From: Erythrophleum ivorense
Lineage: Eukaryota > Streptophyta > Magnoliopsida > Fabales > Fabaceae
Assembly: GCA_026724425.1 (NCBI GenBank)
Contig: JAIUCV010000003.1
Span: forward strand, 48,734,477-48,798,476
Length of the DNA: 64,000 nucleotides
Direction: 5' to 3'
A program made the position numbers and the translations under genes. Positions within the stretch are counted from its first letter, which is position 1, and each line of letters starts with the position of its first letter. Shown piece by piece: positions 11,801 to 24,587 of this stretch. Under the pieces are notes generated by a model that had not been told where the DNA came from, did no database searches, and saw only the letters and a program-made list of their open reading frames with translations.

Positions 11801-12834
11801 CAATTTTAATGATCATGACTTTGATCAATACGAAGAGTTTGAGAATATGATTGAATCAGGTAAACTTTATATTTTGAGAATAAATTAAGTATTGTGCATT
11901 TTTTGCTTATGAGATCAACTTTCTAATTTTTTGTTATTTTAATTTTTACAGAGATTTCAGGAGGAACAAATGTCACCAAAGATTGACATGCATTTATTTA
12001 TTTTTCTAGTTTGTAATTTATGCCTTGTAGCTTTTATTTTATGACTCTTAGTGCGATATATATGAGATATTATATGGTTTTATTTGATTGTTGTTTGCTA
12101 TTAGTTGTCCACTTGTTATCACAAGGATTTGAATATTGATGTGTAAAAGGATCTTTTTCTTTTATTTTGACTATGTGTTCAAGAATTTCTTTCCTTTATT
12201 TGATTCTTAATTGGTTAATTTAGTGATTGTTGAAATTGATTATAGTTAGCATTTAAATGGAGATGGTTATTGCCAATACAATCGTAAATAATTATTAGTC
12301 TTGTGAGGTTAGTTAATATTTTCATTATATTTTGTTTTTTAAATCCTTTTTATTTTAGTAGCTTTAATACTTTAGATTCTTTAATTGATGATTTGCTTTT
12401 TACAGGAAATGTTAAGAATGTACACTTTAGAAAGGATCGTAACTTTGGCAAAGCAATAGTAGAAGATTACTTTCTATTTTGAGGTATGTTATTGTTCTTA
12501 GTTTTTATAATATTCTTAGTAATTTGTTTTTGGATTTTAGTTTGGAATTGGATCATTAAATGGTTGATGAGTGGCTTTGATAAATATATACTTAGGAGCA
12601 TTAACTTTTATTTTGAATATCATTATTTTTTATTAGAATTGGTTTTTGGTCTTTGAATAATTGATTTGCTGTTTGTTGGGAAAAATTTTTTGGGCTTATT
12701 AAGGTTGGTTGGGCCTACCCTAACGCGCCCTAAAATCAGGCTACTTCAAGTAAGGTCGGGTTACGAGCATAAAAACAAGCTCGATTCCTTAATCGGGCAG
12801 GGTTTCGGGCCAATTAGATATCCGGCTTGGCCCT

Positions 12835-12859
12835 GCCCATGTACACCCCTAGTGGCTTC
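12835..12859 (-). repeat. hAT right end: terminal inverted repeat plus 8-bp target duplication
   Basis: The element ends with ATGTACACCCCTA at 12851, the inverse of its left terminus, and is followed by GTGGCTTC (12852-12859), identical to the left duplication. Confidence 0.9.
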
Positions 12860-14163
12860 ACAAGTACTTGGGCTGATCTTACTCTTTGTCATTTTAAGGG
12901 CCTAAGATGGATTTGTAGGCCCAATATATAGGTCACTGAAGATCACAGTTTATGGCTATTAAGCCTTCGATTGGATCCAGGATTCACCTTATGGCCTACC
13001 CGATTCTCTTGCTGGATTTTGTGTTCGGACATTACTCGTTGCATTGCTAGTGTGAATTTAAATCTCTCTCTATTTTTTCTTTTTAAATCAATTTTAAAGA
13101 AAGATAGATATAAAATGTATGAGATCTACTTATATAGTAAGTCCCATTTAAATGTGTGGAATCCACTTAAGTAATAAGTTTCACGTACTCTGTGTGTCTT
13201 TCCTTGTAAAATTGAAAAAAAAAATAAAGAGAAAAGAAATAGAAAGATCCTAACTCGGTTAGTATTTGTTTGTAGTTATTTCTTTCTATTTTGGGTTTTA
13301 TGACCCCTTTATTTATTTAAAAGGAAAAAAGAATTTTAGTTTAATTATTTTTTTTTTAAAAATTACACATATTCACATTAATTTTTCCTTTCAATTATAA
13401 TGTCTTTTTAATTTCTTTTAAAGAAATCACACTCAACCCCTTAATAGATTACTAGATTAGTCCGATTGCAATATATATATATATATATATATATCTCCTT
13501 ATCTAAATTTAGAGACTTTAGCTATACATAATTACTAAAATACATTTCTTATAATTTGATTAATATTTCTTTTTTGCTCCTCTTTGTCCAAAAGTTAAGT
13601 ATGGGTACTTTCAGATAGATTCTTCTCCTCAAACCTTAGAGCTTAAAGACAAATCTAGAGCTTGAGAATTATTATTTGAAAAGCCATTCAAGCAGCCTGA
13701 AAAGCTTTGAGCTGGACATGAAAGTGATATTACCTTGATACTTAAATCACTTATAAAACGACTAATTATTTATGGCAATGATCTTGTATACAACTCTATA
13801 GTGACCCATTCAAGCTATGCAAATTAGATGATCTCATTACATTTTAAAGGTTGCTCAATTATAAAGTTCACAATATCTAATTGTATAAGCGATTCTGCAT
13901 GCCAAGATTATACAGGGAATTGAGGAGCAACACTGACATGGGAGAAGATCAAAAGGAGGGTGAAAGGATATTGATTATATTATAAGAAGAGTATTTTAAT
14001 AATTTTAGGTGGTTAAAGTTTCTAAATTTAGATGATAAGTGGCTTATTGTAAGGAAATTAATAAATCAGAGAGTCATTTTAATTTCTTTTTAGATTAGGA
14101 AGGATATACAATTCTAGGTAAAGATCAAGGTTAGTAATTATGTTTTCTTCTTATTTTTATTAG
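12860..14163. other. Intergenic spacer with an AT microsatellite
   Basis: There is no coding sequence or RNA gene that I can support. A run of about 12 AT units lies at 13471-13494. The rest is AT-rich with poly-T and poly-A stretches. Confidence 0.45.
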
Positions 14164-14480
14164 AAACAATATATATTTGGTCTCATAGTTTGCTTGAGTT
14201 TTAATATTAGTCTTTATAGGTTATTTTCTTTTCAAACCACTCCCTCCACTTTGATGTTGCTTTCAATTTGGTCCCTACTATTAAAATCCATTATAACACA
14301 ATGAATCTAAAGCTGAGTTGACTAACAAATTATTTGCATGTCGCAATGTTATAACAAATCTTAACCATAAGGACCATATTGAAAATAATATCAAAATGCA
14401 AGAATGATTTGGGGAAAAAAGATCATGAGGACCAAATTAGAAACTCAAGCAAACTATAAGGACCAAATGTATAATTGTTT
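14164..14480. mobile_element. MITE-like inverted-repeat element
   Basis: An approximately 310-base segment whose ends are inverted copies: the left end reads ATTTGGTCTCATAGTTTGCT and the right end, inverted, reads ATTTGGTCCTTATAGTTTGC, continuing as similar sequence through TTGAGTTT for about 40 bases. It has no coding capacity. The flanking bases (AAACAAT and its inverse) also pair, so the exact edge and target duplication are uncertain and no superfamily can be assigned. Confidence 0.65.
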
Positions 14481-14751
14481 GTTTTTATCAAATGAAACAA
14501 TTGGACAACAGAAGTTAGGAAAATGGATTTGTAATCTCATAAAAAAGATTTGGTTATGAGGGTTTGAGGTTCTAACCTTGAAACCATTGACAATTGGTGA
14601 ACTATTCAAGATATTCCTAAGGCAAAGAGAGTGTTGCCATCCAAGTAAGAGACTAGGAATGAGTTTTTTAGAATCTTCTACTTGGATCAAATGAATCTTT
14701 TGTAGTAGTATATATTGTACAATTGGAGAAAAAGAAACAAGGTAGAGCTTA

Positions 14752-14790
<39 letters not shown>

Positions 14791-15244
14791 AATTGGGCAG
14801 GTACAATTAGAGATCCAAATTATTTACTTGGGTATCAGACATTAGACTTTGAACTAGTATATAGACAAGGAGAATAAGATTGTTTAGTTGAAATAAATTG
14901 TTTTTATTACAAAATACTTATATTTTATAACACTAAAATTTACTCATCATATAATAATTCTTTAAAAATAATATTTCATAATACAATGAGTATAAATTTC
15001 TCTACTTTTTGTTTTATTTTTTCCCTAGTAACCCCGTGAAAAAGAAAACCTTTTGTTCTTGTTTTTTTTTTAAGGAATGGAGAACAATCATAATCATGTG
15101 AATAACATTCATGATCACATGATTCTTAATTCCATTTGGCTATATGAAAAAGTAAATATTGGATACAGGTTGACCAAGAAACACATGGACAAAACAATTT
15201 ATCTTGCCACTTTTTGGTCCTTAAATTTTTTATGAATTCCTTTT
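14481..15244. other. Spacer with a CT microsatellite
   Basis: No gene seen. A CT dinucleotide run of about 15 units occupies 14754-14790, ending in a degenerate CTATCTCT. Confidence 0.5.
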
Positions 15245-15246
15245 AA

Positions 15247-15876
15247 GGGAAACTGACATTTAAGCAACCTAACTTTGTAAAATTGATACTGAAGGATCTT
15301 AAAAGTTAAAATTCTTTAGAATTCCCAAAGGACCTAAAATTTGCCTTGCAATGATGAAGATGCCCCCAAAACTTCCTAAAGTCACCACCTTGCTTACCAA
15401 AGTTATCACTCTTACTTCTTAAAGTTACAACACGGAGGCCTTCCTAAAGTCACAAGGTTTTCTTTGTTTGTTTGTTATAATTATTGGATAGAAATGCAAA
15501 AATTACTATTACTTTCACTTATACTTCCTAAAGTTACCATTCCATCTATATAGTTACTATTCTTGTTTTCTAAAGTTACAACAGTCTTTGTGAAGTTACA
15601 AAATTGTCTTCCTAAAGTTACAAAGGTGTTTTTGGTTTGTCACAACCACTAGATGGAAATACAAAAATTGCTACCATTTAGTTACCACTTGTGCTTCTCA
15701 AAGTTATAACTCATTGTTCTAACAATTACCACTTGTACTTCCTAAAGTTACATTGAGGGTATTTTCATCTTTGCAAGGCAAATTTTAGGTCCATTTGGCC
15801 TTTGAAAAAATTTTAGTTTTTAATATCCTTCAATGTCAATTTTACAAAATTAGTGTCTTTAAGTGTCATTTTCCCT
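15247..15876. mobile_element. Fold-back element with about 120-base inverted ends and internal CTAAAGTTAC repeats
   Basis: The left arm, from GGGAAACTGACATTTAAG, is mirrored by the right arm ending CTTTAAGTGTCATTTTCCC. Pairing extends through GTAAAATTGA and CCTAAAATTTGCCTTGCAA (inverse near 15771-15790), so the arms are roughly 120 bases. The core holds about nine imperfect copies of CTTCCTAAAGTTACAA. TTTAA lies on both sides and may be the target duplication. It is non-coding; MULE-like or other fold-back origin cannot be decided by eye. Confidence 0.65.
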
Positions 15877-15950
15877 TTAAGAAACCCTATGATTGAAATC
15901 TATGGTTAAGGAAGGTCTCAATCATAAGAAGAATAAATATAAGTATATAC

Positions 15951-17400
15951 CACTACATGAAAATTGAGAAATAGAGATGGGAGTTAGAGGCTAATAAATG
16001 TAATTTTTGTCTCAAATCCAAGGCAAATTTGTCTCAACTCTATCTTTGAAAGATGATTTTTAAAAAGAGAAAAAAAGAAAATTTTAGAAATGAAATTAGA
16101 GACAAAGTAAGACCTTTCGAAATTAACCATCTCTAATTCCATCTATATTCTATTACAATAATCAAAAGTAGGAAAATTATTATTCATGAAAATTCAAAGA
16201 CAAAATTATCGGTTACAAAATATGTCTCAAAATGGAAATTAATTTTAGAATAATCAATTGATATTGGAGATGGATTCAGGGATGGAAATTTTCTACTTCA
16301 AACTTTTTTATCTTTAATGTCATCTTTAATCAATCTTTGAATAATTGTTTAGAAAAATGAGCTATAAATTGGAGATGAAAATTTTCATCTTTAATCCTCC
16401 TCATATTAGGTTATTTGAAATTAGAGAAAAACTTTTCTCTCTTTAGTTTTGTATTTAATGTGTGTTTTTATAAATTAAAGAGTAGTAATAGATTTAGCGA
16501 TGTAATATTGTCACCTCAAAATATTCAGGGCTATGGATTGTTTATAAATTGGTGGGAAAGATAAAAAAGGGTTTGTCTTGTGAAAATGTAGTTTATAAGA
16601 ACAAAAGATTAACTCAAAATGCTTTTCTAAAAATTAAGGTAAGATGTTGGTGTTTTTGTCACTTCTATGAATATTAATAGCCTAGTTTACTACTTACCAT
16701 TAAATTCATCATTTCGACTTTGCTTTCTAACCTAATTTTTTCTCTATATACAAAGGAGTGCAATTAATTAATTCTTTAATCCTCTACATTAATTTGAGTG
16801 ACTGATTAAGGATATTTATTCGTAGGCTTTTTGAAAATGTGAATAGGTTTAAGATTATCTTACTAGAAGGGGTTAACATAGGAACTAACTTTTTCTAGGG
16901 ATATGTGAACTAATGAACTATGCTATTTGTTTCAATCACTTCTTCCTTAATTCGTTAGAGAACCTAAGAAGAAAGATAGAAGGATTGTAACATAAAATGT
17001 ATCTCTTAAGAATCTATTACTTATAGTTTCTTTTTAAGTATAAATTAATTTAGGCTATAGATATTTGGTAAATTTAGAAATTTTATTGTTGATTGATGGT
17101 AAGGAAAAATGTCTTATTTTTTGAAGGGAAATAGAGATGGAAAGTTTCATCCCTAATTCTGTCTCTTAACAAATGAAATGACCTTGTCCTAGAAATTTTT
17201 TATTAGAGATGAAAATTTCCATTTGAAAGTCCCTATGTGTTTGGTGAAATGACACCATTCAACATTTTATTAGAGATGGAATAATGTGTATCAAATTCCT
17301 TATCTAAATATAAGGAATGAGACAACATCATTCTTATAAAATTCAGAGATAGAAGTTCATTTTTATCTCTAATTCTGTCTCTAAATCTTGTTATCATAAC
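15951..17400 (+). mobile_element. Possible second CACTA-like element, 5' end
   Basis: CACTACATGAAAA at 15951 resembles the CACTACAAGAAAA start of CACTA elements. Over the next 1.4 kb, GAGATGGAAATTTTC and its inverse (ATCTCTAATTCTGTCTCT) recur many times, as expected for CACTA subterminal repeats. I found no coding remnant and no matching right terminus. The right limit is only where the motif fades. Confidence 0.4.
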
Positions 17401-17750
17401 AAATTTCCCTTTCCTCTCATTCAGAAACCCTTGCTCTTAAACTTTTAGCTTCATTTTCCTTTGCCCGTGAAGCTGTTGCTCCCCACTCCACTCTCTATTA
17501 TCTCTAACCATAACACAATGAATACCCATAGTGTTAAACATCTTCTATCATACCTAGCTTTATCCAACTCATTCATACAAAGCACGGAGTATAAGACAAG
17601 GTTCACATCCATTTATTGGTATTTCAACCCCGAATTTGACTCATTTATGGGTTATATGTAGCTATAAGGGCCCAAATTTATTTATTTCTTTTTCTTTATT
17701 CATTTTCATCATAAAAAAATTTGTTCATATTCATTTTATCATGTTTAGCT
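17401..17750. other. Spacer, nothing recognised
   Basis: A 66-codon open frame at 17461 has no recognisable features, and I regard it as chance. No repeat is evident. Confidence 0.4.
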
Positions 17751-20700
17751 TGTAGGACACCCTAAAAAGGTCTACAACCTAAAATGACATAGTGGCCAAA
17801 ATTCTATACTAATTTTGAAAATTCATAACTTGGGCTATATAACTCCGATTCATGCAAATTAAGTGTCTATAAGAAGCTTAGGATGTGAAATATATGTTGT
17901 AGAATTTTAGATAAAATTGAATTCATTTGCCCTATGAAGTGCAATGGAACATTAATTTGGGTCATAATGGAAGGCATATAACAGACCTAAATTTTAGAAA
18001 TACGTATATTTGGCTACATAACTTCAATTTAGGTGATTTAGTGGCCACGTAAAGCTTATAATGCTAAATATATGCTTATAAAATTTTATAAGTACTGGAG
18101 TTCATTTGACCTCTCAAAGACATGAAAAACCATATATGCACTAGGTGAACAATAATAGAACCAATTTGAAATTTCTGTAGAATTTCAAAAATTCATAAAT
18201 ATTGTGTACAATTCTAAAAATTCTGGTTCTTAGCTCATTAGAAAGCTCTAATGAGGGTCTAAATACATGTCAAATCTTAGACTCAAACTAGGTAACTGAC
18301 ATGGGAGTTGTTTATGGCAAGTACAAGACCATTCTTAGATTCCATTTGGACTATTTGGTGTCCAATTGGTTTTCTTTTACTTTGAGTACATTTCTTTCAC
18401 CTTAAATGACATTTCTAACTATTTCATAACATGCCAAAAGGATTGAATTAAAATTTGATCTCTTGACACCTAAATTTACACACATGCATCATATTCCATA
18501 ATATGTCATGTACTTCCATAAAGCCTATGCATCACCATAAATTTGTCATACATTCATAATCTTATGCTTTCACATATGGTTCCATCATAGAACATGAAGT
18601 ATTATCATCAAATACATCATAAGTCCATAATATTACATGTAAAGTGTCATATAGATACATACATACAAAATTTAGTACAAAAAAGAACACTAACACATTC
18701 CTTTATAGCATCTATGCCTTCTCATGGTCTTAGCTTTGGCTTGGTGACTTGAAACTGTTAGCAGGAGCATGGGGGTGAGATTTGGGGAGAATCCTAGTAG
18801 CTAATCACAACAAATTCAATATATACAAGAATATCATGATTAAATGCCATGTATGTGGTACAAGAATGCTATGCATATGTATCATATAACTCAAGTGCAT
18901 GATAAAGCATAAGGATTCATTCATTCTCTAGTCATGGCTTCATCATAAGTTTGCTAGGCTCAATTATTTTCAACCCAAAGCTAAGGAAGAGTTATTAGGC
19001 TTAATTCCATACCTTAAGGGAGTTAGGAGCCAAAAAGCATGTTATACATAAAACTCATAATAGAAATTATACTAAAACATATCTCATTAATGTATCAAGT
19101 AACAATACAAATAAGCATTTCAACTCATTCAAGCATTCAAATATATGCAAGAAAGGGAGATAAAGTTACCTTGTGATTTTAGAGACTTGAATCTACCACT
19201 AACCCACTTGTTGGTTTCCTTTTCCTTCACTTTCTTTAGGTTGACCTACATATGACAATTACAACATAGAATGACCCATTAAGATCCATATGGACTCATA
19301 TTACCTTCATCAAAATATAGTAAGACTTAGGTTTCCATTAAAGTCACATTAGATGTTATAAGGGGAAACTCTTAGAATTTCTTTTTTAGGCTCTAAACTC
19401 TTACTTTCTATGAGCCATATAACTCTAGAGAAACTTATTTGGATCATCAAATACTTCGTTAAAGGGTTTTAAGACCAACTTGTTTCATTTACCTCATTTA
19501 GTCTCTTAAAATTTTAACTTTGATTTTAGGACTCCTAAATTCAATCCAATGCTTCCATAATTATTTATTTATCATATCTAAGTCTCTAGATTCATTAGAA
19601 CTCAAAGAAACACTCCTTAGGTGCCTCTTCCATAGCTTGGCCAAACCACCCATTCAAGGAAAGCAATATGGAATTTTGTTGTTTCTTACTAGGAGTTTGA
19701 TACATACCCATGTTCCTTAACTTCTCTTCTATTTAATCATAGTTTCATATGGCTCAAAATATCCTTCAATGATCCCAAAACTCCTAAGGTGCAATTGAAA
19801 CACTAATTTCCATATCTTGAATTCTAAAGTTTTTCTTTTGGTTCTAATTGCATATTCTTATTTCTTATGCGTCAAAACCCTTGGGTCAACCTTGCTATGG
19901 CTGAAATTCATCCTCCTCCATATGGTTATAAGTCTGGTCAAGACTATAGAGAGGGAGAAGGTAAGGTAGAGCAAACTTTCTACCATGAAACATACCTTGT
20001 TTTAATGCCTTTTAAGAGAGATGTTTGATGTTTAGCTTATTTTCTTCACACTGTCTCCTTTTTCCAACCATAAAAATGCTTCTTTCTAAAAACCAAAACC
20101 ATCAAAGAAAGAGCTTAAGGAGGAGAACCAGGTTGGTGAAGACAAAAGCATAAAAACAAGGCCATTTTTTTAACCTTTCTTTGGCTTTCTTTCCTTCTTC
20201 TTCCTCCTCTCTCTAGTGCACCTCTTGGTTTTGGTTCAAAACCTATGAAAGTCAATTATGAGACTATGGATGTGGCTAGCCTGATTTAAGAAGAAAATGA
20301 GGTGTTTTAGACATTTTCCTAAATTCCCATTATGTCTTTCAATTTCTATTTCCCCATTTTTGGCCATTTTAGCTCCCTTTTTTGAACCGTCTTTTACATA
20401 TAAAAATTTAGGTTCTCTAGTTTCTTAAAAAAATTTAATTTCAATTTTATAAGGTTTGGAGTCATCACGAATCATCTTGTTAAAGTTTAGATCAACTAAT
20501 GTCCTAAAATGTACATAGGAAGAGTTTTGGCCATTTTAAGAGTTCCTATAGTTTTTAGGGTGTTTGAGAACTATTGAAAACTCAATTTTATCATTTAAAA
20601 CTTTCTTCTTTAAGTTTCTAAAAATTTTCTCAAAATTATGAAATTGCCACTGCAAATATGATAAAATTTATTTAACCATTCTGGTTTTGGTTTTGGTCCC

Positions 20701-20836
20701 GCCTTAACCTTGCATCCTCATTTTTGGATGCTTAGATTATTGTTCTATCCTTGATTAATCTTAATTTATTTTATTCTAGGGACTTTCTTTTATATCTCAT
20801 TTGTTCTAATTCAATTTAAGAAAATCAGATATTACA
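17751..20836 (-). mobile_element. Family C long LTR-like element (copy C1)
   Basis: A reverse-strand element related to the complete copy at 35339-38389. The right border, GATATTACA at 20836, matches the border of that copy (TGTAATATCT when read on its own strand). The left border at TGTAGGACACCC is a guess from the TG rule. I see no matching 5-bp duplication, and the first several hundred bases of the C3 counterpart are absent, so the left side may be truncated. Body similarity is clear in blocks such as AATTCATA/TCTCC/CAAATTAAGTG near 17815. No coding region. Confidence 0.5.
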
Positions 20837-23800
20837 TCTTCAATCCCCTAGTGTTATCTTTTATTCATTTTCACATCTTGCTTTACAAGTTGTGCATTTC
20901 TCAACATATTTGGTCTTCCCAATTTATGCAACACCCATCCCTTTTGAGGAGCTTAGTTTTGTTTGACTGTTGTGTTCATCAAGTATGTAATATTCTTCAA
21001 TTCTTTCTACTTATTGGCTCTAATTTTAGTTTTATTTTCACATGATTCTTATTCAACTAAAAACATGGAATTAGTTAAGAGTAGGAATGTTTTAGTGGTG
21101 ATTTTATGAAAATCCCTTCTGATTAGTTTGAGTATGAATCATTTACAGTACTTTAGAAGTGTTAGAACATTAATCCCTTGAAGATATGTAATACCTACTT
21201 CCATAATAATAAAAGGTCTCCAATTAGAGTAAATTGCTCCTAGATGGAACTAATTCCTTTAACTCATATAACTTATTCATCAAGTTTTATAACACCAAAA
21301 ATGTTCCATCTCACTAATGTCTCTACCTCACTTGGTCTAAATATTTTTGCATTTGCAAAATGAAATTTTATCCTAGTTTAAATATTTTGCTATTATAGTG
21401 TTTTTGAATTGTTATATGTCCCTTTGTTTTACTAATACTTATCTTGAACATATGTGATCTCAAAAGAGGGTTGCTCAAAAAAATCTTTAACAAAAACTTA
21501 CTAATACCTTTGAAGTGACCTTTTTTCCATTTGAAGCAATGTCCTGAGTCATGTCTTCCTGAATGTGTTATTGTATATCTCCTTTACCATATCCTCCTTC
21601 ATTGGTGTAGGAGGATCTTCCATTAGAAGAATTAATATATGAAGCATGACACATGTAGAATATAAATTGTTCCCTATTATTTTGTTATGATATGTGATAC
21701 TCATTTTTTTGATCTAGGAGATGTTCTAAAATTTCAACCTTAGGGATTCTTTAATAAGAAACCAAGTATGTAGTCCTACATAATGCTTTTAGATTGGACA
21801 TCCCCATTGTAGTTTGTCAATTCTCATTTCAATGTCATAGCCTATATAATCATATATTAAGCCTTTTTTTTTCTTTTAGTGCAACATATACTAAGCCTTG
21901 AATCTATTTAATTGATATATCTTTTTAATTAAAATTTGAGATTATGATTAATAGAAAGTCAAAGGGATGGAGATTCTTTTTTTAATATGTTTAATTCTCA
22001 TTTTGAGTGCTTCCTCCCTAAATTCTTTATATCCTATTTGTAAATAATACTAACTATTATTGCAAAATCAAGTCAAAGATTTTAAAAAAAGTGAATTCAA
22101 TTTTATAAATAGGGTTGAGTGATGTATGCTTACAAGGAATATAACGCATAGGCAATATAGAAAAGACATCTCTTGCAAGAGTTGTCTAGCAAATTTACTT
22201 ATATTGTAACTTCTATGTTCATTACCTTCATTTTCCCTTTACATCTTCTTATAAATTTAGAATTATAGAATTTTCACCTCCATAACACCATGTTTCTTGT
22301 GCCATGCTACAATTTCATGCTACTAATTATTGATGCCTTTTAAAGGTGCTTGCTGCATGTACATTATTATGGCTCATGTTTTGTCATTACTACTGAATAT
22401 TAAGTGTGCTAGAGTAGCTGGCACATCTCCTCAAATATACAAACTTGATAGAACCAACTTAGATATGATTAAGTCAAACATTCCTTTAAGGCCATAAGAA
22501 GAATTTTTCATAATATTTGTTAGCTTAGCCAATAATTTGGTTTGTTTTAAGATTGCTAGGTTGATTACTCTACATTCTTCAAGATCTTCAATCCACTAAC
22601 AAATGACACATATAGGCTTATTGATTCTACAAAGAAACTAAAACTAGGTAAATAATTCATTCATTTACTTCTAGTTTTTATCTTTAGACTCATGACTTTT
22701 GTTCCCTTATTGCTTATCTTCTTTGGCTTCCTTAATTTTTTTAAAAGATAAACTTATGTACATTTTCCTTCAACCTTGTGCATAATAACTACTTCATTCT
22801 TATACTTTTCATAAGACTATAGGATGTGCATAGTGACCTATATAAGACCATGTGTTATCTTAAAGAGATGAGATGGTAGCTTTTTGAGCTTTGTCTTGCG
22901 AATTCTAATAGGCTTTTTAGTAATACTTTAACCCTTGATATCTTGGTAGCCTAGATCTTAGAATGTAAAAATGAAGGTATTGACACCGTAGAGTCATCAC
23001 TATATAATTTCTTAAACTATACCTTTAATATGATCGAGATACCTAATCTTCCATACAATGCCAAATGTAGACTAGTGACATAAGGGCTATATTTTATTGC
23101 ATTGACCACTATGAACCTCATATAATTTAACTATGGGTTTTTAATTCCTCAAATTGCAATCGATGCTCTTGGATACTCGTTTCAATGATTAATTATCTTC
23201 TAGCTTGTTTTACTCCATTATGCATTACAAACAACATTGTGATTTGAAACTTTGATGCTAACAAATGGATTAGGGATTTTAGAAGGAGCCTTGACCTTTA
23301 CCCTTTCAACTTAAGCCTGAGACACCTCAAGGTTCAAAATTCCTTTAGGCTTAAAGATGATCATTGTTGGTTTTGATGTGCTACTTGTTCACTGCACCAT
23401 CATTCATTTAGTTTCACGTATTTGGGACACTTTTTGGTTGCTTACTTTTGTTTACCTCACTTTGTCAAGATTTAAATGAAGATAGTAATCAATGTATTAA
23501 ATTTTAGATGATTGTGTTGAAAATGTTTGATTATATGTTTTGTAATAGGCTTCTTTAAGTTTTTAAATGGTTTACTTGCTAGCCTTGTAGAATATGTTTG
23601 AACTAAATACTTTGATGAGGATGGTGATACTTGATTTTTACATTTGTATTTAGTTAAAAAATATGAGGTTAGTGCATTATTTAATTTTCTCAAGGAATAA
23701 TTGTTTTCTTTATTCTTCAAATTTAGCTTGAAACTAATTTCTATTCCTTCATATTGGTTGTTTCTTATTGAAAATAAGCCCCTAAATGGTGATGGAGATT

Positions 23801-24587
23801 GTTGCAAGGACAAAGTGGAGGACGCACTTTGCTTGACACTTCCCCTCAATAGCTTCTTGTGACATTGAATGTTATATAGACATTTTAGATATGCATGCTA
23901 AAATTGACATCAAGGTCAACACTTCCCAGGATGCATGCCCTGGCAAAGAGAGTTTCAAATTTTAGAGCTACTAAGAACTATATAGACATCTTTTTCACCC
24001 TTTCTTGTTTTTTTTTTTCTTTGTTTTGACTTTTAATTATTGATTGCTCATTTTTCCAAAATTTCTTACATGATCAGTGGCTAGTGAAACCTCAAGGCAA
24101 AGGTTTAGTTATAGGAGGGGTTGCTTTGATGTTATATATATATATATATATGTATATATTTTTTATTGCTCCAAATAAGTATAGTAAGGGATTGATTACT
24201 AATTTTTTAATCATTTTTTTAATAGAAAATAGCTTCATGGATTAAGAGTCTGGTAATTTAAAGTAAGATATCCCTATATGTAGAAAATTGTTAGATCGAG
24301 TTCATAAGCGTTGTTGTCTAATAAAAATTACTCCTTCGAGAAGTAACTATACCATTAAAATTCCAAGGCTTTTTACAAGTTTGAATACTTTAACAAGTGA
24401 TTGTTTTGTTTCATAAATTTGTTGATAGAACTTAAGAGTAATTTTAAATATATATAACACAAAAAAAATGTCACATCGTATCAAGATACTTCTCAAATTA
24501 CATCTCAATTGATATAAAACATCCACTTTTTTTTTAAATTACCACATTTAGCCGTGAAAATAACTGTTATTATAAGCCTAAATAATT
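20837..24587. other. Old degenerate sequence, unassigned
   Basis: About 3.7 kb with stops in all frames. The longest open frame is a reverse-strand one of 125 codons (23472-23849) with no recognised domain. TTGAGGGGAAGTGTC, read on the reverse strand near 23838-23852, resembles the purine tract that precedes many Copia 3' LTRs, so part of this may be an ancient reverse-strand Copia element, but I could not confirm any Copia domain. A short AT run lies near 24133-24152. Confidence 0.35.

Larger units (their letters stand above)
5889..11986 (+). pseudogene. hAT transposase with BED zinc finger, interrupted and broken
   Basis: This encoded the transposase that cuts and moves the surrounding element. 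The likely start is the ATG at 5889. A BED-type zinc finger lies at about 6040-6235 (two Cys, then a His-x4-Cys pair in SLNRHLKTC). The catalytic region begins with GNGFQELLKQLEPRFPIPSR and CLTTDTWSSRQNFNYMCL (6397-6614). It is cut by a 3.8-kb LTR inserted at CATTT, then resumes in the same frame at 10438 with the FTLTVDNASSND block, the HVRCCAHIMNLVV block and TRWNSTYMML, through 11139. Further blocks are 11230-11598 and a C-terminal dimerisation region (ASKFAFSTSGRVLD) near 11684. A 92-base GT-AG intron fits 11860-11951, with a stop at 11984-11986. Premature stops occur near 5939, 6076, 6241, 6388, 11137, 11212, 11605, 11617 and 11776. Clearly non-functional. Confidence 0.85.
4234..12851 (+). 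mobile_element. Complete-ended hAT transposon (Ac/RICESLEEPER type), inactivated
   Basis: A hAT-superfamily DNA transposon with both ends preserved: an inverted repeat of at least 13 bases (TAGGGGTGTACAT at the left, its inverse at the right) and a perfect 8-bp target duplication, GTGGCTTC. GC-rich subterminal blocks with repeated GGGCC/CGGGC motifs occupy about 4240-4400 and 12690-12845 and stand out from the AT-rich surroundings. The present span is 8.6 kb; subtracting the family A LTR and its duplication leaves about 4.8 kb. The central part encodes a BED zinc finger and hAT transposase with several stops. It cannot make an active protein, but its ends look usable in trans by a related transposase (inference). 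Confidence 0.9.

Noticed and set aside
13471..13494. AT, CT and other microsatellites (also 14754-14790, 24133-24152, 39510-39532)
   Set aside because: Ordinary simple repeats; noted as features only.
15247..15876. piggyBac-type element (TTAA target)
   Set aside because: TTAA-like bases flank it, but the right side is offset by one base and the ends (GGGAAA) do not match known piggyBac termini.
23472..23849. 125-codon reverse open frame as a possible gene
   Set aside because: Low-complexity K/N/S-rich translation with no motif; surroundings are degenerate.
23838..23852. Copia polypurine tract and 3' LTR start on the reverse strand
   Set aside because: TTGAGGGGAAGTGTC is suggestive, but I could not find a second LTR, a primer site or any Copia enzyme motif nearby.
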